A DNA stretch of 64,000 nucleotides, taken from positions 434,001 to 498,000 of the forward strand of contig NZ_QEKM01000001.1 of assembly GCF_003096555.1 (NCBI RefSeq). The letters run 5' to 3'. Origin of the DNA: Simplicispira sp. 125. GTDB lineage: Bacteria; Pseudomonadota; Gammaproteobacteria; Burkholderiales; Burkholderiaceae_C. Under the pieces are notes generated by a model that searched no databases, had not been told where the DNA came from, and saw only the letters and a list, made by a program, of their open reading frames with translations. A program made the position numbers and the translations under genes. This document shows positions 9,193-16,694 of this stretch, one piece after another (the first letter of the stretch is position 1; each line of letters opens with the position of its first letter).

Positions 9193-9927
9193 TTGAGCCT
9201 CCCTTGGCCATCATTTTTTTGCATGTACGAGGTCGCTGATCAATGTCAGAAGACGGATGAGTATCGCCTATGCAACCTTCCATTCGCCGCCTGCCGGTGA
9301 CGCCGAGATCGAGACTGTTGGCGACCTGCGTCAGTCGGTGACATTCGAGTGGCCGGTGATGGAGGTGCTGCGGTCGAGCAAGATTGCGGTCCTCGAATGA
9401 CTGCTTCGCGCGGGGGGGCGCTGTTCGCATAGATAGCCCCAATGTCGCAGCTCAGCCTGAACCAGACGTATCCCCGTGAAATGTGAATAGCTGTATCTGG
9501 CCGATGCAGGTTGTTGCCCCAATCGTGATGTACGGGATAGGACGCCTATTGCGCCTACTTATTTCCCGTGCGGTGCCGGGCCACAGGTATGGGGTCCAAC
9601 CTTACCCGCACACCAATGACTTGCCCGCAATATGGGCGATGGCGCTTTCCCAGAAATGTAGAACTATCAAATCAATAGCTGCTACCGCTTATTGAATAAG
9701 CGCTACAGCCCTATTTGACCCCGATTTTTACCCGTATACCCTGCCACGGCCATTCCGCCCGCAGCGGCGCTCCCTCGGCTACCGCATCGATCCCATAGAA
9801 GCGCTTCAAGCAGGTCTTGCCTGTTCCCGTCTCAATCGGCAGCGTTCGTGCTTCAATGGGCGCAATGGCACCAGCTTTTGCGTCCTCGACGCCAGGGTAT
9901 TGGTGCTGAACGCAGGAGTCTTTCACC
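9193..9927. other. Gap of about 735 bp with one dispersed repeat
   Basis: No gene is recognised. It contains a copy of the window's palindromic repeat at 9671-9711. A minus-strand frame at 9711-9941 (ending in GIRVKIGVK) stops inside the bases next to that repeat and could be a gene remnant, but I cannot name it. The promoter of the DUF262 gene should lie just above 9192 and that of the DUF3185 gene near 9850-9920. Confidence 0.4.
9671..9711 (+). repeat. Dispersed palindromic repeat, copy A
   Basis: Core reads ATAGCTGCTACCGCTTATTG then AATAAGCGCTACAG: a dyad of CGCTTATT and AATAAGCG flanked by the AGCTGCTA and GCTACAG shoulders shared by the other copies. It is followed by TATTTGACC, also seen after copy B. 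Confidence 0.8.
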
Positions 9928-10149
9928 ATGAACTCAATCAAAATCGTAGCGCTCGCGCTGATCGTGGCCGGTATCCTTGGTCTTGCCTATGGGGGCTTTA
10001 GCTATACCAAAGACACCACGGTGGTCAAGATTGGCACGTTCGAGATCTCCGCGAAGGAGAAGGAGACGGTCAATATTCCACTGTGGGCTGGCATCGGGGC
10101 CATTGTGGTGGGAGGGCTCTTGCTGGTGATGGGCGGCAAGAAAGGCTGA
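9928..10149 (+). CDS. DUF3185 family small membrane protein
   Basis: A 73-residue protein with two hydrophobic helices, one at about residues 4-24 (KIVALALIVAGILGLAYGGF) and one at about 50-69 (ending GGLLLVMGGKK). They flank a polar segment with KDTTVVKIGTFEISAKEKE. The sequence matches the DUF3185 pattern found widely in Proteobacteria; function is unknown. GCAGGAG lies 14-20 bp before the ATG, slightly far for a ribosome binding site. The next gene starts 7 bp after its stop. Confidence 0.75.
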   Translation: MNSIKIVALALIVAGILGLAYGGFSYTKDTTVVKIGTFEISAKEKETVNIPLWAGIGAIVVGGLLLVMGGKKG

Positions 10150-10156
10150 GCGCCGC

Positions 10157-10600
10157 ATGCCGACGAAGAAAACCCCTGAGCCTGCGGCAAAGCCCGCAAA
10201 GCCCAAAGCCGTTGGTGCGGTAAAAAGTGCCCGCCCGCCAACGCCGCGCCGTGCCGCGCCCGCCAAACCCGCCCAGCCGTTTCTGCGCTTCTACCATTCT
10301 GCGGATCTGCGCAAAAAGACGCTGGCGGTGCTGGCATTGATCGAAGGCGCGCCCGATGCCACTGCCCACCGGGGCGCTTTGGCGGACGTGGTGATCGAGC
10401 TGATGAAGAGCGGGTTCGACGGCTATTTCGTCGCCTCGCTGAAGAAGGCCAAGGCGGGCTTTCTGATTGAGCAGTCCGCCAATGTGGGCCTGATGGGTGC
10501 GCAGCAGGTGATGGGGGCTGTGGCCCGCAACATCATCGGCCGCATGGATGCGCCGCAACTGCTTTCGGTTTGCGGCTCCATTCGCGCATTGATGGTGTGA
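10157..10600 (+). CDS. Conserved hypothetical protein with Lys/Ala/Pro-rich N-terminus
   Basis: A 147-residue protein. The first 45 residues are low complexity and basic (rich in K, P and A), suggesting a disordered, nucleic-acid- or protein-binding tail. The rest is a compact helical domain beginning FLRFYHSADLRKKTLAVL and ending near MDAPQLLSVCGSIRALMV. I do not recognise a characterised family; the second half looks like a conserved betaproteobacterial hypothetical. It is tightly linked to the DUF3185 gene (7-bp gap), so they are probably co-transcribed. Confidence 0.55.
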   Translation: MPTKKTPEPAAKPAKPKAVGAVKSARPPTPRRAAPAKPAQPFLRFYHSADLRKKTLAVLALIEGAPDATAHRGALADVVIELMKSGFDGYFVASLKKAKAGFLIEQSANVGLMGAQQVMGAVARNIIGRMDAPQLLSVCGSIRALMV

Positions 10601-10664
10601 CCGAAGCGGTTGCGCGTTGCCGTGCCCGCTGCTTGTGCGGTCGGCTTTGAGCTGAAAATTCTAA

Positions 10665-10713
10665 ATTGATAGCTGCTAGCGCTTATGCAGTAAGCGTTAG
10701 CAGATTATTTGAC
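10665..10713 (+). repeat. Dispersed palindromic repeat, copy B
   Basis: ATTGATAGCTGCTAGCGCTT then ATGCAGTAAGCGTTAGCAG: the dyad GCTAGCGCTTA / TAAGCGTTAGC is near perfect with a 4-base loop. Same orientation as copy A and with the same TATTTGACCC tail. Confidence 0.8.
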
Positions 10714-10918
10714 CCATATTTCCCACTGCACTGCGGCTGATGGCCCGCCAGCGGCGGCGCGCCCTGGTGACCGCTGCGTCATCTCCCAGAGTGTTCTTGG
10801 GGTGGGGCTCGTGCGGGGTCTGCCGTGCGCACGGCGCGTAGTGCTGTGGTTGCGGCGCAGGGGGACGAAGGGGAGGGTATTGCGGTGTATCAAAGACAAG
10901 GTTCGGTGCCGTTATTTT

Positions 10919-10942
10919 CGTTATAACCAAGCGTATACTTCG
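10919..10942 (+). promoter_or_regulatory. Candidate ModE box upstream of modA
   Basis: Half-sites CGTTATAAC (10919-10927) and TATACTTCG (10934-10942) are separated by six bases. This 9-6-9 geometry is identical to the stronger site before the TonB receptor. The left half matches the ModE-type CGTTATA well, the right half only partly. It ends 30 bp before the modA start, a position for repression when molybdate is plentiful. Confidence 0.5.
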
Positions 10943-10972
10943 CCTGTTTGTCACACTGCGGAGCACCGTCCC

Positions 10973-11731
10973 ATGCGCCTCTCTTTCCTCCAACGCAGCT
11001 TTGCTGTCTGTCTTTTGGCTGGTTGTGCCGGTACCGTGATGGCGGGAGACTTGGTGGTGTCGGCGGCGTCCAGCCTGACCAATGCTTTCAAGGACATTGC
11101 GCAGAGCTACGAGGCGCAGCACCCCGGCACCAAGGTGCTGCTGAACTTTGGCGCATCGGGCGCCTTGCTGCAGCAGATGGCCAAGGGCGCGCCGGTGGAT
11201 GTGTTTGCCTCGGCCGACCAGGAGACCATGGACAAGGCGCAAAAAGAGGGTTTGGTGCACGCTGCAGACCGCAAGGATTTTGTGCGCAACACGCTGGTGC
11301 TCATCGTGCCGATGGACGCCAAGACCGTGCCCGCCCAGCTGAGCGACCTGGCCCACAGCGGCTTTGCCCGCGTGGCCATCGCCAATCCGGCCAGCGTGCC
11401 GGTGGGCCGCTACGCGCACAGCGCGCTAGAGGCGGCCAAGCTGTGGCCCGCCCTGCAGGCCAAGGCCGTGGGCACGCTCAACGTGCGCCAGTCGCTCGAC
11501 TACGTGGCGCGCGGCGAGGTGGATGCCGGGTTTGTCTACGCGACGGACGCCGCCATCATGAAGGACAAGGTCAAGGTGGCCTTTGAGGTGCCGCTGGCAA
11601 CCGCCATCCTCTACCCCATCGCCAAGACGGCGGCCAGCCGCAACGCGGCGGATGCCACTGCGTTCATCAACTACCTGGCCACGCCAGCGGCCCAAGCCAT
11701 TGTGGGCAAGTACGGCTTTGCCAAGCCCTGA
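10973..11731 (+). CDS. modA: Molybdate ABC transporter, periplasmic binding protein
   Basis: A 252-residue protein with a cleavable signal peptide (residues 1 to about 24, cut after VMA). It binds molybdate or tungstate in the periplasm and delivers it to ModB. ModA hallmarks are in order: VVSAASSLTNAFKDIA, LLNFGASGALLQQM, GAPVDVFASAD, ANPASVPVGRYA and VRQSLDYVARGEVDAGFVY. The ATG at 10973 is chosen because it places the signal peptide correctly. It is the first gene of modABC (38 bp before modB) and follows a candidate ModE operator. Length is normal for the family. Confidence 0.95.
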   Translation: MRLSFLQRSFAVCLLAGCAGTVMAGDLVVSAASSLTNAFKDIAQSYEAQHPGTKVLLNFGASGALLQQMAKGAPVDVFASADQETMDKAQKEGLVHAADRKDFVRNTLVLIVPMDAKTVPAQLSDLAHSGFARVAIANPASVPVGRYAHSALEAAKLWPALQAKAVGTLNVRQSLDYVARGEVDAGFVYATDAAIMKDKVKVAFEVPLATAILYPIAKTAASRNAADATAFINYLATPAAQAIVGKYGFAKP

Positions 11732-11769
11732 CGCGGGTTGTTGGCCTTCTCACTTCTTTGATTTGAACC

Positions 11770-12444
11770 ATGGACGTCGCCTGGTCAGCCCTCAGCCTGT
11801 CGCTGCAAGTGGCGCTCTGGGCCACGCTGCTCAACCTGGTGCTGGGCATTGGCGTGGGCTACCTGCTGGCGCGCAAGCGCTTTGTGGGGCGCGACCTGCT
11901 CGACACCGTGCTGACCCTGCCCATGGTGATGCCGCCCACGGTGCTGGGCTACTACCTGTTGGTGCTGCTGGGGCGCAAGGGCTGGCTGGGCCAATGGCTG
12001 CAGGACACCTGGGGCATCAACCTGATTTTTTCTTTGCAGGGCGCGGTGATTGCGGCCACGGTGGTGGCGTTTCCGCTGGTGTTCAAACCGGCGCGTGCGG
12101 CGTTCGAGGCCATTGACGGCCAGATGGAAGAGGCCGGGCGCGTGCTGGGTGTTTCAGAAATCGGTATCTTTCTGCGCATTACGCTGCCCCTGGCCTGGCG
12201 CGGCATTCTGGCCGGTGTGCTGCTGGGTTTTGCGCGCGCTTTAGGCGAGTTTGGTGCCACGCTGATGGTGGCGGGCAGCATTCCGGGCAAGACGCAAACC
12301 CTGTCGATCGCCGTGTACGAAGCCGTGCAGGCCGGGCAGGATGCCGTGGCCAACACGCTGGTGCTGATTACGTCGCTGGTGTGCATCGTCGTGCTGCTGG
12401 GCGCCGGGCGCCTGGCTCCGGGGCGCATTGCGCACCGCTCCTGA
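11770..12444 (+). CDS. modB: Molybdate ABC transporter permease
   Basis: A 224-residue inner-membrane protein with about five transmembrane helices. The cytoplasmic EAA coupling loop is recognisable as EEAGRVLGVSEIGIFLRITL with G spaced as in other ModB proteins, and the LPMVMPPTVLGYYLLVLLG segment is typical of molybdate permeases. It forms the membrane channel for ModA-delivered molybdate, powered by ModC. The gene ends 9 bp before modC, so the two are translationally close. Confidence 0.95.
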   Translation: MDVAWSALSLSLQVALWATLLNLVLGIGVGYLLARKRFVGRDLLDTVLTLPMVMPPTVLGYYLLVLLGRKGWLGQWLQDTWGINLIFSLQGAVIAATVVAFPLVFKPARAAFEAIDGQMEEAGRVLGVSEIGIFLRITLPLAWRGILAGVLLGFARALGEFGATLMVAGSIPGKTQTLSIAVYEAVQAGQDAVANTLVLITSLVCIVVLLGAGRLAPGRIAHRS

Positions 12445-12453
12445 GGCAAAGCC

Positions 12454-13149
12454 ATGCAGCTCGACATTGACATCCGCAAAACCCTGCGCTCGGGCCAGCG
12501 TGTGTTCCAGTTGAATGCGCGCTTCAGTGCGCAAGGCCAGCGCGTGGTGGTGGTGGGGCCGTCGGGGGCGGGCAAAAGCCTGCTGCTCAAGGCCATTGCC
12601 GGGCTGGTGCGGCCTGACAGCGGCCATGTGCGGCTTGATGGCCAGACCTTGTTTGACGCACGCACCCGTACCCACCTGGCACCGCAGGCGCGCAACGTGG
12701 CCTATCTGTTCCAGGACTACGCGCTGTTTCCGCACCTGAGCGTGCGCCAGAACATTGCCTTTGGCCTGGCGCGCGGCTGGCGCAATCCGCGCCAGGACCA
12801 TGACAGCGCAGCGGTGGACTACTGGGTCGATGCTTTTCACCTGGGCGAGGTGGCGCACCAGGCGCCGCACGAACTCTCGGGCGGCCAGCGCCAGCGCACG
12901 GCCCTGGCCCGCGCGCTGGTGGCGCAGCCGCGTGCGCTGTTGCTCGACGAGCCCTTTGCCGCACTCGATCCGGTCCTGCGCATTACCCTGCGCGCCGAAC
13001 TCGACGCCCTGCAGCGCCGCCTGCAGGTGCCCATGGTGCTCATCACCCACGACCCGCAGGACGTAGAGGTGTTTGGTGGGCAGGTGCTACACATGCGCAA
13101 TGGGGAAATCGAATCGCAAGAGTGCATGCAGGCAACATCCGCAGCGTAA
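12454..13149 (+). CDS. modC: Molybdate ABC transporter ATPase, short form
   Basis: A 231-residue ATPase: Walker A GPSGAGKS at residues 35-42, the Q-loop in YLFQDYALFPHLSV, the signature LSGGQRQRTALARAL, Walker B LLLDEPFAALD and the switch histidine in LITHDPQD. It energises ModAB. Typical ModC proteins are about 350 residues with a C-terminal TOBE/Mop regulatory domain; this one stops soon after the ATPase core. Only 53 bp separate its stop from the next gene, so there is no room for a frameshifted Mop domain. Loss of the domain would remove molybdate-dependent trans-inhibition; similar short ModC proteins exist in related bacteria, as I recall. Confidence 0.92.
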   Translation: MQLDIDIRKTLRSGQRVFQLNARFSAQGQRVVVVGPSGAGKSLLLKAIAGLVRPDSGHVRLDGQTLFDARTRTHLAPQARNVAYLFQDYALFPHLSVRQNIAFGLARGWRNPRQDHDSAAVDYWVDAFHLGEVAHQAPHELSGGQRQRTALARALVAQPRALLLDEPFAALDPVLRITLRAELDALQRRLQVPMVLITHDPQDVEVFGGQVLHMRNGEIESQECMQATSAA

Positions 13150-13164
13150 AAATTTTTTAACTAC

Positions 13165-13188
13165 CGTTGTATAAAAAAATACATAACG
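13165..13188 (+). promoter_or_regulatory. ModE box upstream of the TonB receptor operon
   Basis: Half-sites CGTTGTATA (13165-13173) and TACATAACG (13180-13188) are separated by six A residues. Seven of nine positions pair across the dyad, and the right half equals the ModE-type half-site as I recall it from modA operators. It lies right at the 5' end of the receptor gene, so ModE-molybdate bound here would block transcription or translation initiation. Confidence 0.7.
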
Positions 13189-13202
13189 AAATGGAAACAC
13201 CC

Positions 13203-15275
13203 ATGGAAAACACGAAGCGCGATAGGTATTGCCACCCCTTTGGCGGGAAGAAAGCCGCAACCACAACAACCTGGGCACACACCCCTCCCCGGCTGCGGTT
13301 GCTAACGGCTTTGTTGCTGGCGGCTTTTGCGGCTGCACCTGTCGCCGCGCAAGACGGCAGCTTTCAGTTGGGCACGGTGGTGGTTACGGGCGCGGCGCAA
13401 GGCGCAGAGCAGGGCGCCGAGCAGGTGCTGGGCAAGGATGCCATCCAGACGCGCAACGCCGACACCGTAGGCTCCGCCGTGGTGGCCTTGCCGGGTGCCA
13501 GCCTCTCGCGCAACAGCCGCAACGAGGACACGGTGTACCTGCGCGGTTTTGATGCGCGCCAGGTGCCCATGTTTGTCGATGGCGTGCCGCTCTATGTGCC
13601 CTACGACGGCTATGTGGACTTTGGGCGGTTCACCACGTTTGACCTGGCCGAGATCCGTGTGGCCACCAGTGGCGCATCGCTGCTTTATGGCCCCAACACC
13701 TTGGGCGGCGCCATCAATCTGGTCACGCGCAAGCCGGTGCGCGTTTTTGAAGGCGATGTGCGGCTGGGCGTGGGCTCGGGTTCCGAAAAAATGAGTGCGG
13801 TCAACCTCGGCACCCAGCAGGGTGCTTGGTACGCGCAGCTGGGCCTGTCGTACCTGGATGCCGACGGCTTTCCGCTGCCCAAGGGTTTCAAGGACTACAA
13901 GGCCAAGCCCACCGATACCGGCAGCCAGCGCGAAAACGCCTACCGCACCGACCAGCGCCTGTCGTTCAAAGTGGGCCTCACGCCCAATGCGACCGACGAA
14001 TACGCGCTGGGCTACGTGCGCCAGGACGGCGAAAAAGGCAACCCGGTGTACACCGGCCAGTCCACCAGCGGCATCCGCTACTGGCAGTGGCCTTTCTGGG
14101 ACAAGGACAGTGTGTACTTCATCAGCAGCACCCGCATCGGCCAGAACAATGTGCTCAAGGCCCGGGTGTTCCACGACACCTACAAGAACAGCATTCTTGC
14201 CTTCAGTAACGCCAGCTACGCCACGCAGCTGAACAACACCAGCTTCCCCAGCGTGTACAACGACAGCTCCACCGGCGCATCGCTGGAGCTGGCCAACTAC
14301 GCGGTGGCCAACCACGAGTTGCGCCTGGCCGTGCACATCAAGGAAGACAAGCACAACGACTCCAACCCTTCGTCGCCGACCAAAAACTACCGCGACACCA
14401 CCACGTCGCTGGCGGTCGAAGACAGCATCACGCTCGCCAAAAACTGGCGCTTGCGCGTGGGCCTGTCGCACGACAAGCGCGATGCCAAAGAGGTGTATGA
14501 CTGGCCCACCGGCTCGACCAGCGCCACCAATGGCCTGGTCGAATTGACCCGCTTGCTCGATGACCACGGCAGCGAGGCCTATGCCATTGCCTCGCACAAA
14601 ACGCGCTTTCCCACCATCAAGGACCGCTACTCTGCCCGCATGGGCGCGGCGCTGCCCAACCCCGACCTCAAACCCGAGGTGGCCAACCACCTGGAGCTGG
14701 GCATCAAAGGATCGCCCTGGACCGGTGGCAAGGGCCAGGCGGCGGTGTTCTACAGCCGCATCACCGACCTGATGCAAAACGTCTATGTGGCGGCGCCGGT
14801 GGGCACCTGTGGCGCGGGCAGCAACACCTGCGCACAGGCCCAGAACGTGGGCCGCGCGCGCCACGCGGGGCTGGAGCTGTCGCTCGACCAGGCCCTTGCG
14901 CGCCAGTGGACGCTGACCGGTGCCTACACCTATCTGGCACGCCGCAACCTCAGCGATGCGAGCGTGCAGCTCACCGACACACCGCGCCACCGCCTGTACA
15001 CGGCGTTGACTTGGGCGCCCAGTGACGCCTGGGAGTTGCGCACTACGCTGGAGACCGAGCAAGGCCGCAAGGTCGCTTTTGCCGGATCGGGCAAGACCAT
15101 CTACCGCGACCTGGCTGGCTTTGGGATTGTGGGAGTGAAGGCCACCTGGAAGCCGCGCAAAGACATGGCGCTGGACTTTGGGGTGAGCAACCTCGGCGAC
15201 AAATGGTATGAACTGTCGGATGGCTTCCCGCTGCCCGGACGCACCTGGTTTGTTCGTGGCAGCTACCGTTTCTAA
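13203..15275 (+). CDS. TonB-dependent outer-membrane receptor in molybdenum operon
   Basis: An outer-membrane gated channel of about 690 residues with signal peptide (LLTALLLAAFAAAPVAA then QDG), an N-terminal plug domain (DTVGSAVVALPGASLSRNSR, then RGFDARQVPMFVDGVP, then ASLLYGPNTLGGAINLVTRKP) and a 22-strand-type barrel ending in the terminal aromatic RGSYRF. It takes up a substrate too large or scarce for porins using TonB energy. An ATG at 13191 is an alternative start; a TTG at 13167 falls inside the ModE box and is unlikely. It sits behind modABC and ahead of a second metal-oxyanion importer under a ModE box, so molybdate, tungstate or a molybdate-chelator complex is the likely ligand. 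That substrate is inferred from context, not from the barrel sequence. Confidence 0.9.
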   Translation: MENTKRDRYCHPFGGKKAATTTTWAHTPPRLRLLTALLLAAFAAAPVAAQDGSFQLGTVVVTGAAQGAEQGAEQVLGKDAIQTRNADTVGSAVVALPGASLSRNSRNEDTVYLRGFDARQVPMFVDGVPLYVPYDGYVDFGRFTTFDLAEIRVATSGASLLYGPNTLGGAINLVTRKPVRVFEGDVRLGVGSGSEKMSAVNLGTQQGAWYAQLGLSYLDADGFPLPKGFKDYKAKPTDTGSQRENAYRTDQRLSFKVGLTPNATDEYALGYVRQDGEKGNPVYTGQSTSGIRYWQWPFWDKDSVYFISSTRIGQNNVLKARVFHDTYKNSILAFSNASYATQLNNTSFPSVYNDSSTGASLELANYAVANHELRLAVHIKEDKHNDSNPSSPTKNYRDTTTSLAVEDSITLAKNWRLRVGLSHDKRDAKEVYDWPTGSTSATNGLVELTRLLDDHGSEAYAIASHKTRFPTIKDRYSARMGAALPNPDLKPEVANHLELGIKGSPWTGGKGQAAVFYSRITDLMQNVYVAAPVGTCGAGSNTCAQAQNVGRARHAGLELSLDQALARQWTLTGAYTYLARRNLSDASVQLTDTPRHRLYTALTWAPSDAWELRTTLETEQGRKVAFAGSGKTIYRDLAGFGIVGVKATWKPRKDMALDFGVSNLGDKWYELSDGFPLPGRTWFVRGSYRF

Positions 15276-16137
15276 TCGCTGGCACACCGTTTGCCGCAGG
15301 GCGCTGGCCTGCGTACTGCTGGGCGCGGCCTGCGCACAGGCGCAAACACCTGCGGTGCTGCCCGCCGTGCGCGTGGCTGCGGTGGGTGGGCTGGTGCTCA
15401 GCGGCGTCTGGCCCCGGGTGGCAACGCAGGCGGGCAAAGCCTTGGGGGTGCAGGTGCTCACCGTGGCCGCCAGTCCCAAAGAGGGTGTGGTGCCCGTGTT
15501 TGCACGCGGCGATGTCGATGTGCTCTTGATCCACGCAAGCGACGAGGCCATGGCCCTGGAGGCCAGCGCATTGGCAGCGCCGGTGCGCGTCTGGGCCTGG
15601 AACGAACATGTGCTGGTCGGGCCCGCTGCCGACCCAGCCCAGGTGCGCAACGCACGCGATGGCCAGGACGCATTGCGCCGCATTGCCAACGCCAAGGCGT
15701 CGTTTATCGCATTTCGTGACCCCGGCAGCTACTCCGTGGTGCAGCGCCTGTGGCGCCGCGCAGGCATCCGGCCCGATGCCCGCTGGGCACGCATCGACAC
15801 GGGCAACACACCACAGGACGTGTTGCAGCAGGCGGCCGCCCTGGGTGCGTATGCCGTGGTGGGCCATATCCCCGTGGCGTTCGGCAGGATGGCTGCGCCC
15901 GGTATCGAGGTGCTGCTGCAGGGCGACCCGCTCATGCGCAGACCTTATGTGGTGTTGACCCCCGGCCCACGCCATCCTGCCTCTGCGGAAACACGCCGCC
16001 GTGCCGAGCAACTGGCCGACCATCTGGTGTCTACAGCCGGGCAGGCCGCACTGCTGCAGGCACAGCCGCCTGCCACCGGCACCTGGATTTTTGGCCGCAA
16101 CACGGTTCCCGCAAGTTACGAGGAAACAAAACCATGA
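15208..16137 (+). CDS. TupA/ModA-like periplasmic substrate-binding protein
   Basis: A secreted binding-protein-like product of up to 309 residues. The probable signal peptide is around RRALACVLLGAACAQA, which would better suit an internal start such as GTG 15256; the ATG at 15208 overlaps the receptor gene by 68 bp. TupA-like features are VARGDVDVLLIHAS-type motif (here FARGDVDVLLIHASDEAMAL), FIAFRDPGSYSVVQRLW and AAALGAYAVVGHIPVAF, reminiscent of tungstate-binding proteins (GDNSGTH equivalents replaced by RDPGSY). It may be a second oxyanion binding protein, but no cognate TupB permease is next to it. Its stop overlaps the next start (ATGA, 16134-16137). Confidence 0.7.
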   Translation: MNCRMASRCPDAPGLFVAATVSNRWHTVCRRALACVLLGAACAQAQTPAVLPAVRVAAVGGLVLSGVWPRVATQAGKALGVQVLTVAASPKEGVVPVFARGDVDVLLIHASDEAMALEASALAAPVRVWAWNEHVLVGPAADPAQVRNARDGQDALRRIANAKASFIAFRDPGSYSVVQRLWRRAGIRPDARWARIDTGNTPQDVLQQAAALGAYAVVGHIPVAFGRMAAPGIEVLLQGDPLMRRPYVVLTPGPRHPASAETRRRAEQLADHLVSTAGQAALLQAQPPATGTWIFGRNTVPASYEETKP

Positions 16138-16694
16138 ACGTGATCCAGCCATCCCTTCTGGCCGCCATCGTGCACCCCGACCATCTTGGCGGTGCCGATA
16201 GCTTGCTTGCCGACTTCTGCCGCAGCCTCCAGGCCCAGGGCTGGTGCGTGGGCGGGGTGGTGCAGGCCAACCGGGTGCGCCCCGGGGGCGGCAAATGGAT
16301 GCTGTTGCAGGACCTGCGCACCGGGGAGGAGTTTTCCATCTCGCAAGACCTGGGCGCGCAGTCGCAATCGTGCTGCATCGACCCTGCCGGTGTGGCGCAA
16401 GCCAGCGGTGCGCTGCGCCAGGCGCTGCGCGATCGGGTTGATCTGACCGTGGCCAACCGTTTTGGCGCGCTGGAGGCGGCGGGCGGTGGTTTTGCCGCCG
16501 AGCTGCTGGCGCTGATGGCCGACGAGCGCCCGCTGCTGACGGTGGTCGGTGAAAAACATTTGCCAGCCTGGCGCCGCTTCACCGGCGGGTTGGGCGAAGA
16601 GTTGCCGCCCCGCGTTTCTGCGCTGCAAAGTTGGTTTTCCCTGGCCATCGACATGCAAAAGAGCCAAACGGCGATGGAGTGGGAGGAACGATGA
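16134..16694 (+). CDS. DUF2478 family protein (molybdenum-locus NTPase-like)
   Basis: A 186-residue cytoplasmic protein of the DUF2478 family, which is seen repeatedly next to molybdate transport genes. It has a Rossmann/P-loop-like start (LLAAIVHPDHLGGADSLLAD) but no standard Walker A lysine, then WCVGGVVQANRVRPGGGKWM, RTGEEFSISQDLG, and VDLTVANRFGALEAAGGG, the block in which this family resembles the nucleoside-triphosphatase THEP1/MobB fold. Function is unknown; a role in handling molybdate-related nucleotides or cofactor is a guess. ATGA overlaps at both ends couple it to its neighbours. Confidence 0.78.
   Translation: MNVIQPSLLAAIVHPDHLGGADSLLADFCRSLQAQGWCVGGVVQANRVRPGGGKWMLLQDLRTGEEFSISQDLGAQSQSCCIDPAGVAQASGALRQALRDRVDLTVANRFGALEAAGGGFAAELLALMADERPLLTVVGEKHLPAWRRFTGGLGEELPPRVSALQSWFSLAIDMQKSQTAMEWEER

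Larger units (their letters stand above)
10601..10972. other. Upstream region of the molybdenum locus
   Basis: This 370-bp gap holds repeat copy B at 10665-10713 and a ModE-box-like dyad at 10919-10942, about 30 bp before the modA start. I see no protein gene. An in-frame extension of modA upstream to 10709 exists but lacks coding character and would hide the signal peptide. Confidence 0.55.

Noticed and set aside
9711..9941. A 76-codon minus-strand frame upstream of the DUF3185 gene
   Set aside because: It ends at a stop next to repeat copy A, has no recognisable family and overlaps the start of the DUF3185 gene. It might be a gene remnant, but nothing supports calling it.
9660..10720. Repeat copies A and B as a possible CRISPR or transposon end pair
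   Set aside because: There are only two copies about 1 kb apart in direct orientation, with unrelated ordinary genes between them. Further copies across the window show this is a dispersed repeat family.
13150..13202. The idea that the missing ModC Mop domain is hidden by a frameshift
   Set aside because: Only about 53 bp separate the modC stop from the receptor start, and that space is the AT-rich ModE operator.
13302..15695. A 797-codon open frame on the minus strand opposite the TonB receptor
   Set aside because: It mirrors the receptor gene in a high-GC genome where antisense frames stay open through codon bias. It has no family motif, no ribosome binding site and a composition rich in Ala, Arg, Gly and His typical of shadow frames.
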